Assembly: GCA_963748295.1 (NCBI GenBank) | Contig: CAVVIH010000002.1 | Span: forward strand, 630,212-694,211 | Reading direction: 5' to 3' | DNA length: 64,000 bases | Origin: CAVVIH01 sp963748295 | GTDB taxonomy: Bacteria > Acidobacteriota > Vicinamibacteria > Vicinamibacterales > 2-12-FULL-66-21 | Shown: positions 38,103-47,335 of the stretch, in pieces | How positions within the stretch are numbered: the first letter of the stretch is position 1 | Layout of the letters: each line of letters starts with the position of its first letter | The notes under the pieces: model-generated | What the model was told of the DNA's origin: nothing | The model's input: only the letters and a program-made list of their open reading frames with translations | Database searches by the model: none | Program-made: the position numbers and the translations under genes

Positions 38103-39644
38103 ATGCCGAAGTCCCTCACGCGTTGGACGCTTCTCGCGGCAGCTGGCATTCTGTGCTGGCTGGCCGCTGTACCATCGGCCACGCTTTCATCCGAGCAGGC
38201 CCGCGCGCGCCCGTCACGGCAACTCCGGCAGTCCTTCCTCGAGCGGGTCGCCCGCGCGTATTACCCCGGACGCTCCGGTCAGATCGTCGTGGTCCCGAAG
38301 GAAGGTCATTTCATCAGCAGGCGCGATCCGACGGTGCGTTACATGCATGGCAGCCCGTGGGATTACGACAGCCGCATACCATTTTTCTTCTACGGCCCCG
38401 CGTTCATCCGCGCGGGGACGTTCCCTGAACCAGTCAGCCAGCAGGACATGGCGCCGACGCTGGCCTCGCTTCTCGGAGCGTCCATGCCCGGTACCATCGC
38501 CGGCCGGTCACTGCGATCAATCCTCGAGCCAGCCGCGGTCCGACCGCGTCTCATCGTGCTGGCGGTCCTGGATGGGATGCGCCTCGATTACTTCGAACGT
38601 CATGACGCCGTACTGCCGACGCTCAGTCGCCTGCGCAGGCAAGGCGCGTGGTTCACCAACGCTCGGGTCAACTACCTGCCCACCATCACCGGGGTCGCTC
38701 ACGCCACCATCGCAACAGGAGCGGACCCGCGTGTTCACGGGATCGCCGCAAACTCGTTCTTCGACCGCGTCACCGCCAAAGCCACCGATGCATACGCCGG
38801 CCTCTCTCCCCGTCTGTTGATGGCACTCACGATTGCGGACGTCTGGAACCTCCAGACCGACGGACGGGCCGTGATCATCGGCCAGGGCAGTGTCGCGCGC
38901 GCGGCGCTTCCGCTGGCCGGACATGGCGCCTGCCAGTTCAATGGCCATCCGGTCATCGCGGCGAGCTACAACCTCGAGACCGGAGGCTGGGAGACCAATC
39001 CAGAGTGCTACCGGTTGCCGGACTATCTGAAGGGCGTGAACGCCCGAGCGCTATGGGAAGGAAGCGATGGCTTCTGGATGGGGCATCCGATTGCCAGCCC
39101 CGACCAGATCCGTGGCTCGTCGCTGTTCTCGAAGTTCGAGACCGACGCGCTGACCCTCATGATCGAACGCGAGCCGCTGGGGTCGGACGAAGTCACCGAT
39201 CTTCTGTTCGTCAACCTGAAAACGCCGGATTACATCGGACATCGCTACGGGCCTGATTCACCCGAGCTACGCGAGGCGCTGGCTGCGCTGGACCGGGATC
39301 TGACCCGTGTCATCGAGGCTCTTGACGCCAAGGTCGGGCGCGACCGATACGTGATGGCGATCACTGCCGACCACGGAATGCCCGCCGAACCGGACACGCG
39401 CATCGGGCGCGAGCGGCACTTCGCCGACGACCTCGTGAAATCGATCCACGACGCGTTCGACCCCCAGCAAAAGCTGGTCACGCATTACGAACCGGAGAAT
39501 GGACAGCTGTCCATCGCACCCGGCCGATTGCGCGAACTGGGCCTCGACCTCGACGCGCTGGCCAGGTTCCTGGAGACGCAACCTTTTGTCTTCGCCGCCT
39601 ACACCGAGGTGGAAGTGGCCTGGGCCGCGGCGCTCATCCGCTGA
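38103..39644 (+). CDS. Secreted alkaline-phosphatase-superfamily phosphodiesterase, permuted
   Basis: 513 residues with a signal peptide (MPKSLTRWTLLAAAGILCWL). Catalytic motifs are in the second half: metal-binding Asp157 in AVLDGMRLDYF, the nucleophile Thr in LPTITGVAHA (about 194-196), and Asp423/His424 in TADHGMPAEP. Residues 50-140 carry YYPGRSGQIVVVPKEGH, MHGSPWDYDSRIPFFFYG and QQDMAPTLASLLGA, which in relatives come after the catalytic DHG and lid, at the C-terminus. Here the protein stops after the lid (FLETQPFVFAAYTEVEV). The order is therefore a circular permutation. Likely substrates: nucleotide or lipid phosphodiesters. Confidence 0.8.
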   Translation: MPKSLTRWTLLAAAGILCWLAAVPSATLSSEQARARPSRQLRQSFLERVARAYYPGRSGQIVVVPKEGHFISRRDPTVRYMHGSPWDYDSRIPFFFYGPAFIRAGTFPEPVSQQDMAPTLASLLGASMPGTIAGRSLRSILEPAAVRPRLIVLAVLDGMRLDYFERHDAVLPTLSRLRRQGAWFTNARVNYLPTITGVAHATIATGADPRVHGIAANSFFDRVTAKATDAYAGLSPRLLMALTIADVWNLQTDGRAVIIGQGSVARAALPLAGHGACQFNGHPVIAASYNLETGGWETNPECYRLPDYLKGVNARALWEGSDGFWMGHPIASPDQIRGSSLFSKFETDALTLMIEREPLGSDEVTDLLFVNLKTPDYIGHRYGPDSPELREALAALDRDLTRVIEALDAKVGRDRYVMAITADHGMPAEPDTRIGRERHFADDLVKSIHDAFDPQQKLVTHYEPENGQLSIAPGRLRELGLDLDALARFLETQPFVFAAYTEVEVAWAAALIR

Positions 39645-39653
39645 CGGCAGGTT

Positions 39654-41060
39654 CTACTTATCGTCGTTGCGAATCGTGCCCACTCCCTGGCCATCGGCTA
39701 TCGCCGCGCCCGTGGCGTTCGACAGCTTCACGAAAAACACTTCGTCGGCCTCGCGCTTGCGATCGCCTCTCACCGTGACGCTGACCGCCCAGCTCGTTCG
39801 GCCGGCTGGGATTGTCAATGTCCCGGCCGCGGCGTCGTAGTCGCTGCCCGCGGCGGCGGTGCCATTGGCGGTGCTGTAGCCGACGGTCATGTCGCCGCCC
39901 GCCATCGGCGAGATCGTGATCAGGAAGCTGGCGATCCGCGTGCCGCTCGCGCCTTCCGTCACCGCGACGTCGCCGATCGACAGCATTGGCGCCGGCGCCG
40001 GCCCGTCGCTTGGCGTCAGCAGGACCGCGTGGTTGTGGCCCTGCGCATCCAGCGCGGTTGCGGCAATCTGGCCGGCGTTGTTGATCGCATTCGGATACTG
40101 GATGTGAAGGCCGGTGCCGGCGGGGATCAGCGTATTGAGGTTCGTCACGACGCCGTCGGCGTAGATCCACCCGTGAAACTTCGACACGCCGCCAGCCGCC
40201 CGCATCGTCCCGACGACGACGCCGGCTTCGTTGATGTCGCTGGCGTAGACTTCCGGACTCGGAACGGGCAGGGGAGTCATGACGCCAGTCGAATAGACAA
40301 ACGCACGATAGAAGGACTCGTAGGTGTCCGGATCGGTGCGGCCCGAGGAGCCGGCGATCTGGCCCGCGTTGTTGATGGCGGCCGCCATGGCGTCCTCGTC
40401 GCCCGCGAGCACGCCGAGATCCGTCATGACGCCGTTCTGCCAGATGAACGGATGCTGCATCAGCCCGAGCGGCGTCATATCGGTCGTGTAGGACGCGCCG
40501 ACGACCACGCCGCTGTCGTTGATGTCGCTCGCCGCGCTGCTGCCGCCGCCCAGATCTCCGAGCGACGTGCGGACGCCGTTGTGCCAGAGAAACGCGGCCC
40601 CCCAGGCAACATGACCGACGACTTGTCCTACCTCATTGATGGCCGTTGCGGCGCCTCCCTGGTTTGCAGGGAGGTCAGGTGTGAGGTCGATGATCGCGCC
40701 GCCGCTCCATAACACCGCATGCGTCCCCGTCGGCGGAGTCGTAAGCGTGGCATAGCCTGCAACCTGGCCGGCTTCGTTGATCCCGGCGCCGGATGCGCCC
40801 GACCCGCTCGCCAGCCTGCCGAGGTCCGTTTTCGTGCCGTTCTGCCAGAGGAAGGCGCGGTTGGCCGCGATTCCCACCACCTGGCCCGCGTCATTGACGT
40901 CCAGAGCATGCGCGCTCTGCACGGTGCCGAACGTGCCGAGGTCGATCACGGTGTAAGGCGGGGCGGCGCCACGCGCCTCCCGGCCATGAGTAGAGAACAG
41001 GATCAGAGTGACGGTGGCGAGTCCTGCAAGGACTGCGGTCGTGGAGCGCGGACCTGTCAT
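39654..41060 (-). CDS. Secreted HAF-repeat protein with Calx-beta domain
   Basis: 468 residues. ATG 41060 precedes a signal/TM (TAVLAGLATVTLILFS). Seven or so HAF repeats follow, each shaped like DINDAGQVVG then AFLWQNGTKTDLG. The last 110 residues are a Calx-beta domain (VTEGASGTRIASFLITISP, STANGTAAAGSDYDAAAGTL), a calcium-binding adhesion module. Probably exported and surface associated; HAF function is unknown. A related HAF protein lies at 48,203. An upstream open frame runs to 41324 but family homology begins at 41060. Confidence 0.82.
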   Translation of the reverse strand: MTGPRSTTAVLAGLATVTLILFSTHGREARGAAPPYTVIDLGTFGTVQSAHALDVNDAGQVVGIAANRAFLWQNGTKTDLGRLASGSGASGAGINEAGQVAGYATLTTPPTGTHAVLWSGGAIIDLTPDLPANQGGAATAINEVGQVVGHVAWGAAFLWHNGVRTSLGDLGGGSSAASDINDSGVVVGASYTTDMTPLGLMQHPFIWQNGVMTDLGVLAGDEDAMAAAINNAGQIAGSSGRTDPDTYESFYRAFVYSTGVMTPLPVPSPEVYASDINEAGVVVGTMRAAGGVSKFHGWIYADGVVTNLNTLIPAGTGLHIQYPNAINNAGQIAATALDAQGHNHAVLLTPSDGPAPAPMLSIGDVAVTEGASGTRIASFLITISPMAGGDMTVGYSTANGTAAAGSDYDAAAGTLTIPAGRTSWAVSVTVRGDRKREADEVFFVKLSNATGAAIADGQGVGTIRNDDK

Positions 41061-41202
41061 GCGTCGTGTCCTTCCTGCAGCCATGAATCGAGGATGCGTT
41101 GCTGCCCGCACGTGGCAAGCAGCATGCCCGCGGTGGCGAACGCCGAACGCGCGGCATTCTGCCGATTTCAAACGTGCAGGGACGAACGGCTGACGCTTCC
41201 TG

Positions 41203-41272
41203 TACGAGCCTTTCGCCGCTCGTAACAGCGAAATCCGCGTCTTGCTGTGATCCGCGAGAATCAGCGTCCCAT
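41203..41272. repeat. TACGAGC hairpin plus GATCCGCG-type repeat remnant
   Basis: TACGAGC-N8-GCTCGTA (41203-41224) is a perfect 7-bp stem. A 25/27-like copy of the flanking run, TATGAGC-TTTCGCC-CTCGTAACAGC, occurs at 44144-44168, so the two directly repeated hairpins bracket dodecin and the second MacB permease. The following 41,230-41,272 matches the 34-bp repeat of 18,473. Confidence 0.55.
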
Positions 41273-41361
41273 CACCGGCCGCGTCCGGTCCTCCAGCTTG
41301 CGTCACTACGGCGCCACGACACATGATGAGCCGCGTCTTTTATCGCTGAACGGAGGCATCC

Positions 41362-41565
41362 ATGTCGGTTGCGAAAGTGTCGGAAATCAGCGCCACTTCG
41401 ACCAAGAGCTTCGAGGACGCGATCAACAGCGGTCTCGCGCGGGCTCAGAAAACGATCCGGAATATCAGGAGCGCCTGGATCAAGGAACAACACGTCCGCC
41501 TGGAGAAGGGAAAGATTGTGGAGTACCAGGTGAACATGCTGCTCACGTTCGTACTCGACGACTAG
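41362..41565 (+). CDS. Dodecin
   Basis: 67 residues, a full-length dodecin: SVAKVSEISATSTKSFEDAI, SAWIKEQHVRLEKGKI and YQVNMLLTFVLDD. Dodecins form hollow dodecamers that store and buffer flavins (riboflavin, FMN) or CoA. The aromatic residue W38 (in SAWIKEQ) that stacks on the isoalloxazine is present, and so is the conserved Gln. A single gene ahead of the MacB permease. Confidence 0.95.
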   Translation: MSVAKVSEISATSTKSFEDAINSGLARAQKTIRNIRSAWIKEQHVRLEKGKIVEYQVNMLLTFVLDD

Positions 41566-41651
41566 TTCGATAGACGACGGGTTGAGCACTGCAGAGCAGG
41601 CGGGCGCGAAAAGGCGCCGCACTCCTTAGACTCAGGTATCCTTCTCCAACG

Positions 41652-44142
41652 ATGGAGACGATCCGGGAAGATCTGCGGCTCGCGCTGCGGCTGGTCACGC
41701 GAACGCGTGGCTTCTCCGCGATCATCGTGTTGACGCTTGCGCTGGGCATCGGCGCGACCACCGCAATCTTCGGAGTCGTCAACGGCCTGCTTCTCCGTCC
41801 CCTGCCCGTCGCCGATCCGCACCGGCTCGTGACGATCTCGTCCGATGCGGCAATCGCTCGCGGATACCCGGCCGCGGGCTGGACCTTCGGCATGTGGGAG
41901 GCGCTCCAGCCGCACCGCGATCTCTTCGGCGGCAGCCTGGCCTGGACGCCGGCGCGATTCGACCTGACGCCAACTGGCGAACGCCAGATCGCGGAAGGGA
42001 TCTTCGCCAGCGGCGCGTACTTCTCGACGCTCGGCGTCCCCGCCATTCTCGGACGAACTTTCGCGACGGACGACGACCGCCCCGGTGGCGGCGCCGAGGG
42101 GCTGGTCGCGGTCATCAGCTACGGCTTCTGGCGACGCCGGTTCGGCGGAGCCAATGATGTCGTCGGCCGACCGCTGATGGTGAACGGCACTCGCGTAACG
42201 ATCATCGGCGTCACGCCTCCGGGGTTCTTCGGTGTCGACGTCGGCCGCGCGTTCGATGTGGCCCTGCCACTGGAAACCGAGCCGCTGATTCACGGCGATC
42301 GTTCGACGTTGCGGAGGTCGCCGCTGCTGGTGATGTTGCGTCTGAAGCCGGACCAATCAATCGAAGCGGGAACAGCATCGCTTCGCACGCTTCAGCCGGC
42401 GATTCTTGGCGTGACACCGGAGGCAATGTCCACGGTCAGGCCGCCGCAGAACGCGCAACCGTTCACGCTCGTGTCTGCGGCCGCCGGGACCTCACTTCCT
42501 GTTCGAGGTCCGACCGGACTCCGGCAGTCCTACGCGCGTCCGCTCGTCACGGTCCTCGTCGTGGTGTTGCTGGTGTTGGTGCTCGCGTGCGTCAACATCG
42601 CGAACCTACTGCTCGCGCGCGGCATGGCGCGGCGGCATGAACTCAGCGTGCGCCTCGCACTCGGCGCGCCGCGAGCACGCCTCGTGCGTCAGCTGCTGAT
42701 CGAGAGCCTCGTTTTCGCAGCGCTCGGCGCGATCGGCGGCTTCATGATCGCCGGGTGGGGTAGTCAGGCTCTCGTCGCCCAGCTCTCGACGGCCGCCGAT
42801 CGCATCATCCTCGATCTGTCGGTCGACTGGCGCACCCTGGCGTTCACCGCGGGCGTTTCGGTCGCAACCGTCGGTGTTTTCGGCGCGGTCCCGGCGTTCC
42901 ACGCGACGCGCCACGCTTCCATGGACGTGTTGAAACTGCAAGGGCGCGACGCGTCGAGGCAACCCCGGTGCCGGCCGGCTGGCCACACTATCCAGCGGCC
43001 TCGTCGTTGTGCAGGTCGCACTGTCGCTGACGCTTGTCGTGGCCGCGGCGCTCTTCGTGCGCTCGTTCGAACGCCTCACACGCGTACCGTTGGGGTTCGA
43101 TCCTGACCGCGTGCTCGTCGTCAACGTCGACACGCAGCGGGTCCGCACGGATCCTGGCGATCGGCTGGAGCTGTTTCAGCGGATCGTGGATGCAGCGCGC
43201 AGCGTGCCCGGTGTTGCGCACGCCGGAGCCTCGATCTGGACGCCGGTCGATGGCGGCATGCGGATGGGGGATTCCCAGAATCGAGTGCAATTCAACTTCG
43301 TTACGCCTGGCTGGTTCGCTGCGTACGGCACGAGCATCCGGCTCGGCCGCGACTTCTCCAGACGGGACACCGCCGAAGCGTCGCCCGTTGTCGTCGTCAA
43401 CGAAGCATTCGTGCGCGCGCTCATGCCGGGACGGTTCCCGCTCGGCGAGACGATTCCTTACCCGCGATCCGGGGACGGCGGCGTGCAGCGCACGATCGTC
43501 GGTGTCGTGGATGATGCGATCTTCGATTCGCAGAAGGAGGGAATCCAGCCGATCGTGTACCTGCCGATCGCGCAGGCAGTGGGAAACGAACCGAACGGTC
43601 CCACTGCGATCAGCGTCGGCGTCCGCCCCGCTGTGGGATCCCCGCTGCAGCTTGCACGCAGCGTAGGCGCGGCGGTGACGGGCGTCGATCCGGGCCTTGC
43701 ATTCACATTCCAGCTGCTGACGGAACATGTGGACGCGTCGGTCCGGCAGGAGCGGATCGTGGCCGTGCTCTCCGGATTGTTCGGCGGCCTCGCGCTGCTC
43801 ATCGCGGCACTGGGACTCTATGGCATGACGGCATACACGGTGAGCCGCCGAGTGACGGAGATCGGGATTCGGATGGCGCTGGGAGCGCAACGAGCGCAGG
43901 TGCTCGGCCTGATCCTCAGGCAGAGCCTCGCGCTGACAGCGATTGGCATCGGTTTCGGTCTGGCAGGCGCGGTTGTCGTGACCCGCTTTCTCCGCGGCAT
44001 GCTGTTCGGCATTACGCCGCTCGATCCAGGAACTCTCGTCAGCGTCGCCGTGCTGTTCGCCGTCGTCGGCGCGGCCGCCGCATCGATCCCGGCGCACCGC
44101 GGCGCGAGGGTCGATCCGCTGATCGCGCTACGGACCGATTAG
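41652..44142 (+). CDS. MacB-type ABC transporter permease, second copy
   Basis: About 829 residues. Same layout as the 34,454 gene: first helix (SAIIVLTLALGIGATTAIFGV), core, FtsX, second core, final FtsX (LSGLFGGLALLIAALGLYGM). A slip near 42,970 (DVLKLQGRDA, then GRLATLSSGLVVVQVALSL) separates two otherwise intact halves. Sequence is paralogous but not a recent duplicate. No PadR or ATPase is adjacent; it is preceded by dodecin. Confidence 0.9.
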
Positions 44143-44205
44143 TATGAGCTTTCGCCCTCGTAACAGCTGAGTGCGCGCTTGCACGGTGTTTGCAACACCT
44201 GCAGC

Positions 44206-44487
44206 ATGCGCACAGTCACACTACCTCTGCCAATCTTTGGATTCGTGGTCGCGACACGAGCCGCGCTCGGAGTCGGGGTCGGACTCATCCTTGCGGAGAG
44301 ACTCTCGAGTCAGAAGCGGCGCATCGTCGGCCCGGCGCTGATCGCGTTCGGCGCCGCGACAACCGTCCCTGCCGTCAGGTGGGTGTTCCGCAGTCTCCAC
44401 CGCGCGGAGCCGGCCGCTGGCGTCGAGCTGGACTCCCGGCTCGTCGGGGCCAGCCGCTTCGCCCGTAAAGGTGACGACCCGTTCTAG
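44206..44487 (+). CDS. Hypothetical small membrane protein
   Basis: 93 residues. Two hydrophobic stretches (PIFGFVVATRAALGVGVGLIL and VGPALIAFGAATTVPAVRWVF) with a basic loop. Its TAG stop (44485-44487) overlaps the minus-strand rhodanese stop by 3 bp. No family recognised; a helical two-pass membrane protein. Confidence 0.5.
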   Translation: MRTVTLPLPIFGFVVATRAALGVGVGLILAERLSSQKRRIVGPALIAFGAATTVPAVRWVFRSLHRAEPAAGVELDSRLVGASRFARKGDDPF

Positions 44488-45017
44488 CCGCCACTCTTTT
44501 TCGGCGGCTTCGCCTTGGAGCCCTTGTAGTCCTTCAGCCCGCAGAACCCGGCGACCTTGAAACCGTTCTGTTCGAGTAAAGCCGCGGCACGCGCGGCTCG
44601 GCCTCCGCCGTTTCAAGCGGTGAGAATCGTCTTGTCCTTCGGCAGCTCGCCAAGACGCTTCTCGAGCTGTGTCACCGGGATGTTGATCGCACCCTCGTAG
44701 CCGCCGAGCTCCTCGATTTCTTTCGGCTCGCGCACGTCGAGCAGGATGACGTCGCCCATCGACATCACCGAGTCGATGTTCTCGGCTTTGACCCGCCGGT
44801 CTTCCGGCATCGTCGGCATCTTCGAGAGTTGCTGCTGTTGCTCTGGTGTCATGGGGGAGCTCTGTTGCGGCGGGGCGGTCTCGACGTTCGATTGCGCCAT
44901 GCGAGTCTCGGAATAGACGATCGGCGGACCGCTTCGGAGAACGCCGAACACCCAGAGCACCATGACGATCACGAACAGGACGATCGCGCGAATCGCGAAC
45001 CTCTGCGTCGTGTCCAT
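44484..45017 (-). CDS. Membrane-anchored rhodanese, candidate selenoprotein (in-frame TGA at catalytic position)
   Basis: 177 residues if the TGA at 44613-44615 is read as selenocysteine. TM anchor at residues 8-27 (AIRAIVLFVIVMVLWVFGVL), then a Pro/Gln linker, then a rhodanese domain: VMSMGDVILLDVREPKEIEE, GAINIPVTQLEKRLGELPKD, KTILTA, TGA, NGGGRAARAAALLEQNGFKV and a tail KGSKAKPPKKSGG to TAG 44484. Rhodanese active sites are C-x-x-G-x-R; here U-N-G-G-G-R aligns, so the TGA replaces the nucleophile Cys. The frame is open for 43 codons beyond it with family-like sequence. Without readthrough the product is 134 residues, inactive. Exposed to the periplasm, with a role in sulfur/selenium or redox chemistry. 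Confidence 0.7.
44580..44598 (-). promoter_or_regulatory. SECIS-like hairpin downstream of the rhodanese TGA
   Basis: On the mRNA, AGCCGCG-CGUGC-CGCGGCU forms a 7-bp perfect stem (plus one G-U pair) around a 5-nt loop with G as its second base. The loop begins 21 nt after the UGA. This matches what I know of the bacterial SECIS model: loop 16-37 nt after the UGA, short stem, and a G among the first two loop bases. GC-rich coding DNA makes hairpins easily, so folding alone is not proof. Confidence 0.5.
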
Positions 45018-45084
45018 CGCTTGCCTCCATCCCTCAGCGCGGACCTTGTCGTCGAGCGCACAGCATACGCTATATACTCGAAAC

Positions 45085-45468
45085 GTGCGTGGGTTCCCTG
45101 GACGGATCGCCGGCGGTCTGCTGATCGCGCTGCTTGCCTCGGGACAGGCGTTCGCGTCGGTGTGTCAGGCGTTCTGCCCTGAGAAACCGGCCGCCGCGGC
45201 CAAGGCCGTCGACCCGGCCGACCAGCACCATTGCTCGAGCCTCGAGACAGCGCCCGTATCTAACGGCGTCAGCGCCACGATACAGTCCGCCAATACAGAC
45301 TTCTGCTGCAGAACACTCGCGCAGGCCCAGTCGGCTGCAGTGGCCGTGCGCGCAGAAGCGCGCCTGCTGGCTGCGCCGCTCGCGACCATCCAGGTGCCAG
45401 GCGGGTTCATGCCGGCGGCGACATCCAGCTGGTTCGACCCACGGACGGTGCTCCACCCGGCAACGTGA
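45085..45468 (+). CDS. Secreted cysteine-rich protein next to copper genes
   Basis: 127 residues from GTG 45085. The signal peptide (GRIAGGLLIALLASGQAFA) is followed by Cys clusters (SVCQAFC, HHCSS, DFCC), which suggest metal or disulfide chemistry. No family recognised. It sits 136 bp before copA on the same strand, so a copper-binding role is a guess from context. The start could instead be further upstream, but the GTG directly precedes the signal sequence. Confidence 0.5.
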   Translation: MRGFPGRIAGGLLIALLASGQAFASVCQAFCPEKPAAAAKAVDPADQHHCSSLETAPVSNGVSATIQSANTDFCCRTLAQAQSAAVAVRAEARLLAAPLATIQVPGGFMPAATSSWFDPRTVLHPAT

Positions 45469-45578
45469 CAACGTTCGCCGGTACGTCGTCCTCCTCCGCA
45501 TCTGATCGCCTCTCGCTGACGCGCTCGATCGAGCTGCGTCCTTTCCACTCTCAGCAGATCGCCAAAGTCTAGGGATGA

Positions 45579-45595
45579 CCTGACTCGCAGTCAGG
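45579..45595. promoter_or_regulatory. Palindrome over the copA ribosome binding site
   Basis: CCTGACT-CGC-AGTCAGG is a perfect 7-3-7 inverted repeat whose right end runs into GGAGG (45595-45599), the Shine-Dalgarno of the copA ATG at 45605. It could be an operator for a metal regulator, or a hairpin hiding the SD. Confidence 0.4.
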
Positions 45596-45604
45596 GAGGC
45601 GTCA

Positions 45605-47335
45605 ATGGATGTAAACCGACGGACGTTCGCAAAAGGGCTCGCCATGGGCGGGGTGGCTGCAGGACTCGGATGCTGGGATGACCTCGCGTGGGCGCAGGAC
45701 ACACGAGCCCGTCAGGCCGCCAGCGTCCTCGCTGGGACCGATTTCGAGTTGAACCTGGGCGAGACGCTCGTCAACTTCACCGGCTCACCCAGGATCGCGC
45801 ACACCGTGAACGGCTCACTTCCCGCGCCGGTTCTGCGCTGGAAAGAGGGGGACACGGTCACGGTGCGGGCATCGAATCGCCTTCCCCACAGTGATGCCTC
45901 GATCCACTGGCACGGCATCCTGCTGCCGGCCAACATGGACGGCGTCCCCGGACTGAGCTTCAACGGAATTCGACCGGGCGAGACGTACGTTTATCGGATC
46001 AAGGTGAAGCAGGGCGGCACTTACTGGTATCACAGCCACTCGGCGTTTCAGGAGCAACTCGGACTGTACGGCGCGCTGATCATCGACCCTCGCGAACCGG
46101 ATCCGTTCAAGTACGACCGCGAACACGTCATCCTGCTGTCCGACTGGACCGACGAACACCCCGAGCGTGTGTTCGCGAAGCTGAAGAAGCAGTCCGACTA
46201 CTACAACTTCAATCAGCGCACCCTCGGCGATTTCTTCCAGGACGCGCGGAAGCATGGCGTTGGCGCAACGCTGTCGGATCGCGCCGCATGGGGCCGGATG
46301 CGAATGAAAGCCGGCGACCTCGCGGACGTGTCCGGCTACACCTACACGTACTTGATGAACGGCGCGACGCCAGAAGGGAACTGGACCGGGTTGTTCAAAT
46401 CTGGCGAGCGCGTCCGGCTTCGCTTCATCAACGGCTCCTCGATGACGTACTTCGACGTACGGATTCCGGGCCTGAAGATGACGGTCGTGGCCGCCGACGG
46501 CCAGAACGTCCACCCGGTGACGGTCGACGAGTTCCGGATCGCAGTCGCGGAAACCTTCGACGTCATCGTCGAGCCGAGCGGTCAGGACGCGTTCACGATC
46601 TTCGCGCAGTCGATGGATCGCACCGGATACACCCGCGGGAACGCTCGCTGTGCGCGAAGGGTCTGAGCGCGCCGGTGCCGAACCCTGACCCGCGGCCACT
46701 CGTCACGATGGCCGACATGGGCCACGGCGCGATGGGGCATGAGATGGCTCCCGCGCAGAAACCGGCGGCGGCCGATCCGCACGCAGGCCACAACATGGCG
46801 GCAATGGAGGAGCAACCACATCCGCCGACACGAGAGCGGCAACCCCCTCGTCGACATGCAGGCGACGATGCCGGCGGCGCGGCTCGACGATCCGGGGATT
46901 GGCCTGAGAGACAACGGACGCCGGGTGCTGACGTACGCGGATCTCCGGAGCCTGTTCGACGATCCGGACGGGCGGGATCCGGGCCGGACGATCGAGCTGC
47001 ATCTCACCGGACACATGGAGCGCTTCGCGTGGTCGTTCGACGGGCTGAAGTTCTCGGAGGCGACGCCGATCGAGCTCACTTATGGCGAACGGCTGCGCAT
47101 CGTCCTGGTCAACGACACGATGATGACGCACCCGATCCATCTTCATGGCATGTGGAGCGATCTCGAAAACGACCAGGGGCAGTTCCACGTGCGCAAGCAC
47201 ACCGTCGACATGCCGCCGGGCACGAAGCGGACCTATCGCGTCAGGGCCGACGCGCTCGGACGCTGGGCCTATCACTGCCACCTGCTGTACCACATGGAAG
47301 CGGGGATGTTCAGGGAAGTGCGGGTGCGGGAATGA
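45605..47335 (+). CDS. copA: Multicopper oxidase CopA (periplasmic copper tolerance)
   Basis: About 576 residues. A twin-arginine signal (NRRTFAKGLAMGGVAAG) exports the folded protein. Copper ligands: HWHG, YWYHSHS, HPIHLHGMW and the type-1/trinuclear HCHLLYHMEAGM at the C-terminus. A Met/His-rich stretch (MGHGAMGHEM, HAGHNM) lies in the middle as in CopA/PcoA proteins. It oxidises Cu(I) in the periplasm. Two slips near 46,640 and 46,835 bracket that Met-rich region. It ends in ATGA overlapping copB. Confidence 0.92.

Noticed and set aside
44206..44487. Small plus-strand frame as a possible selenoprotein cofactor gene
   Set aside because: Only a two-helix membrane protein is seen, with nothing to tie it to selenium.
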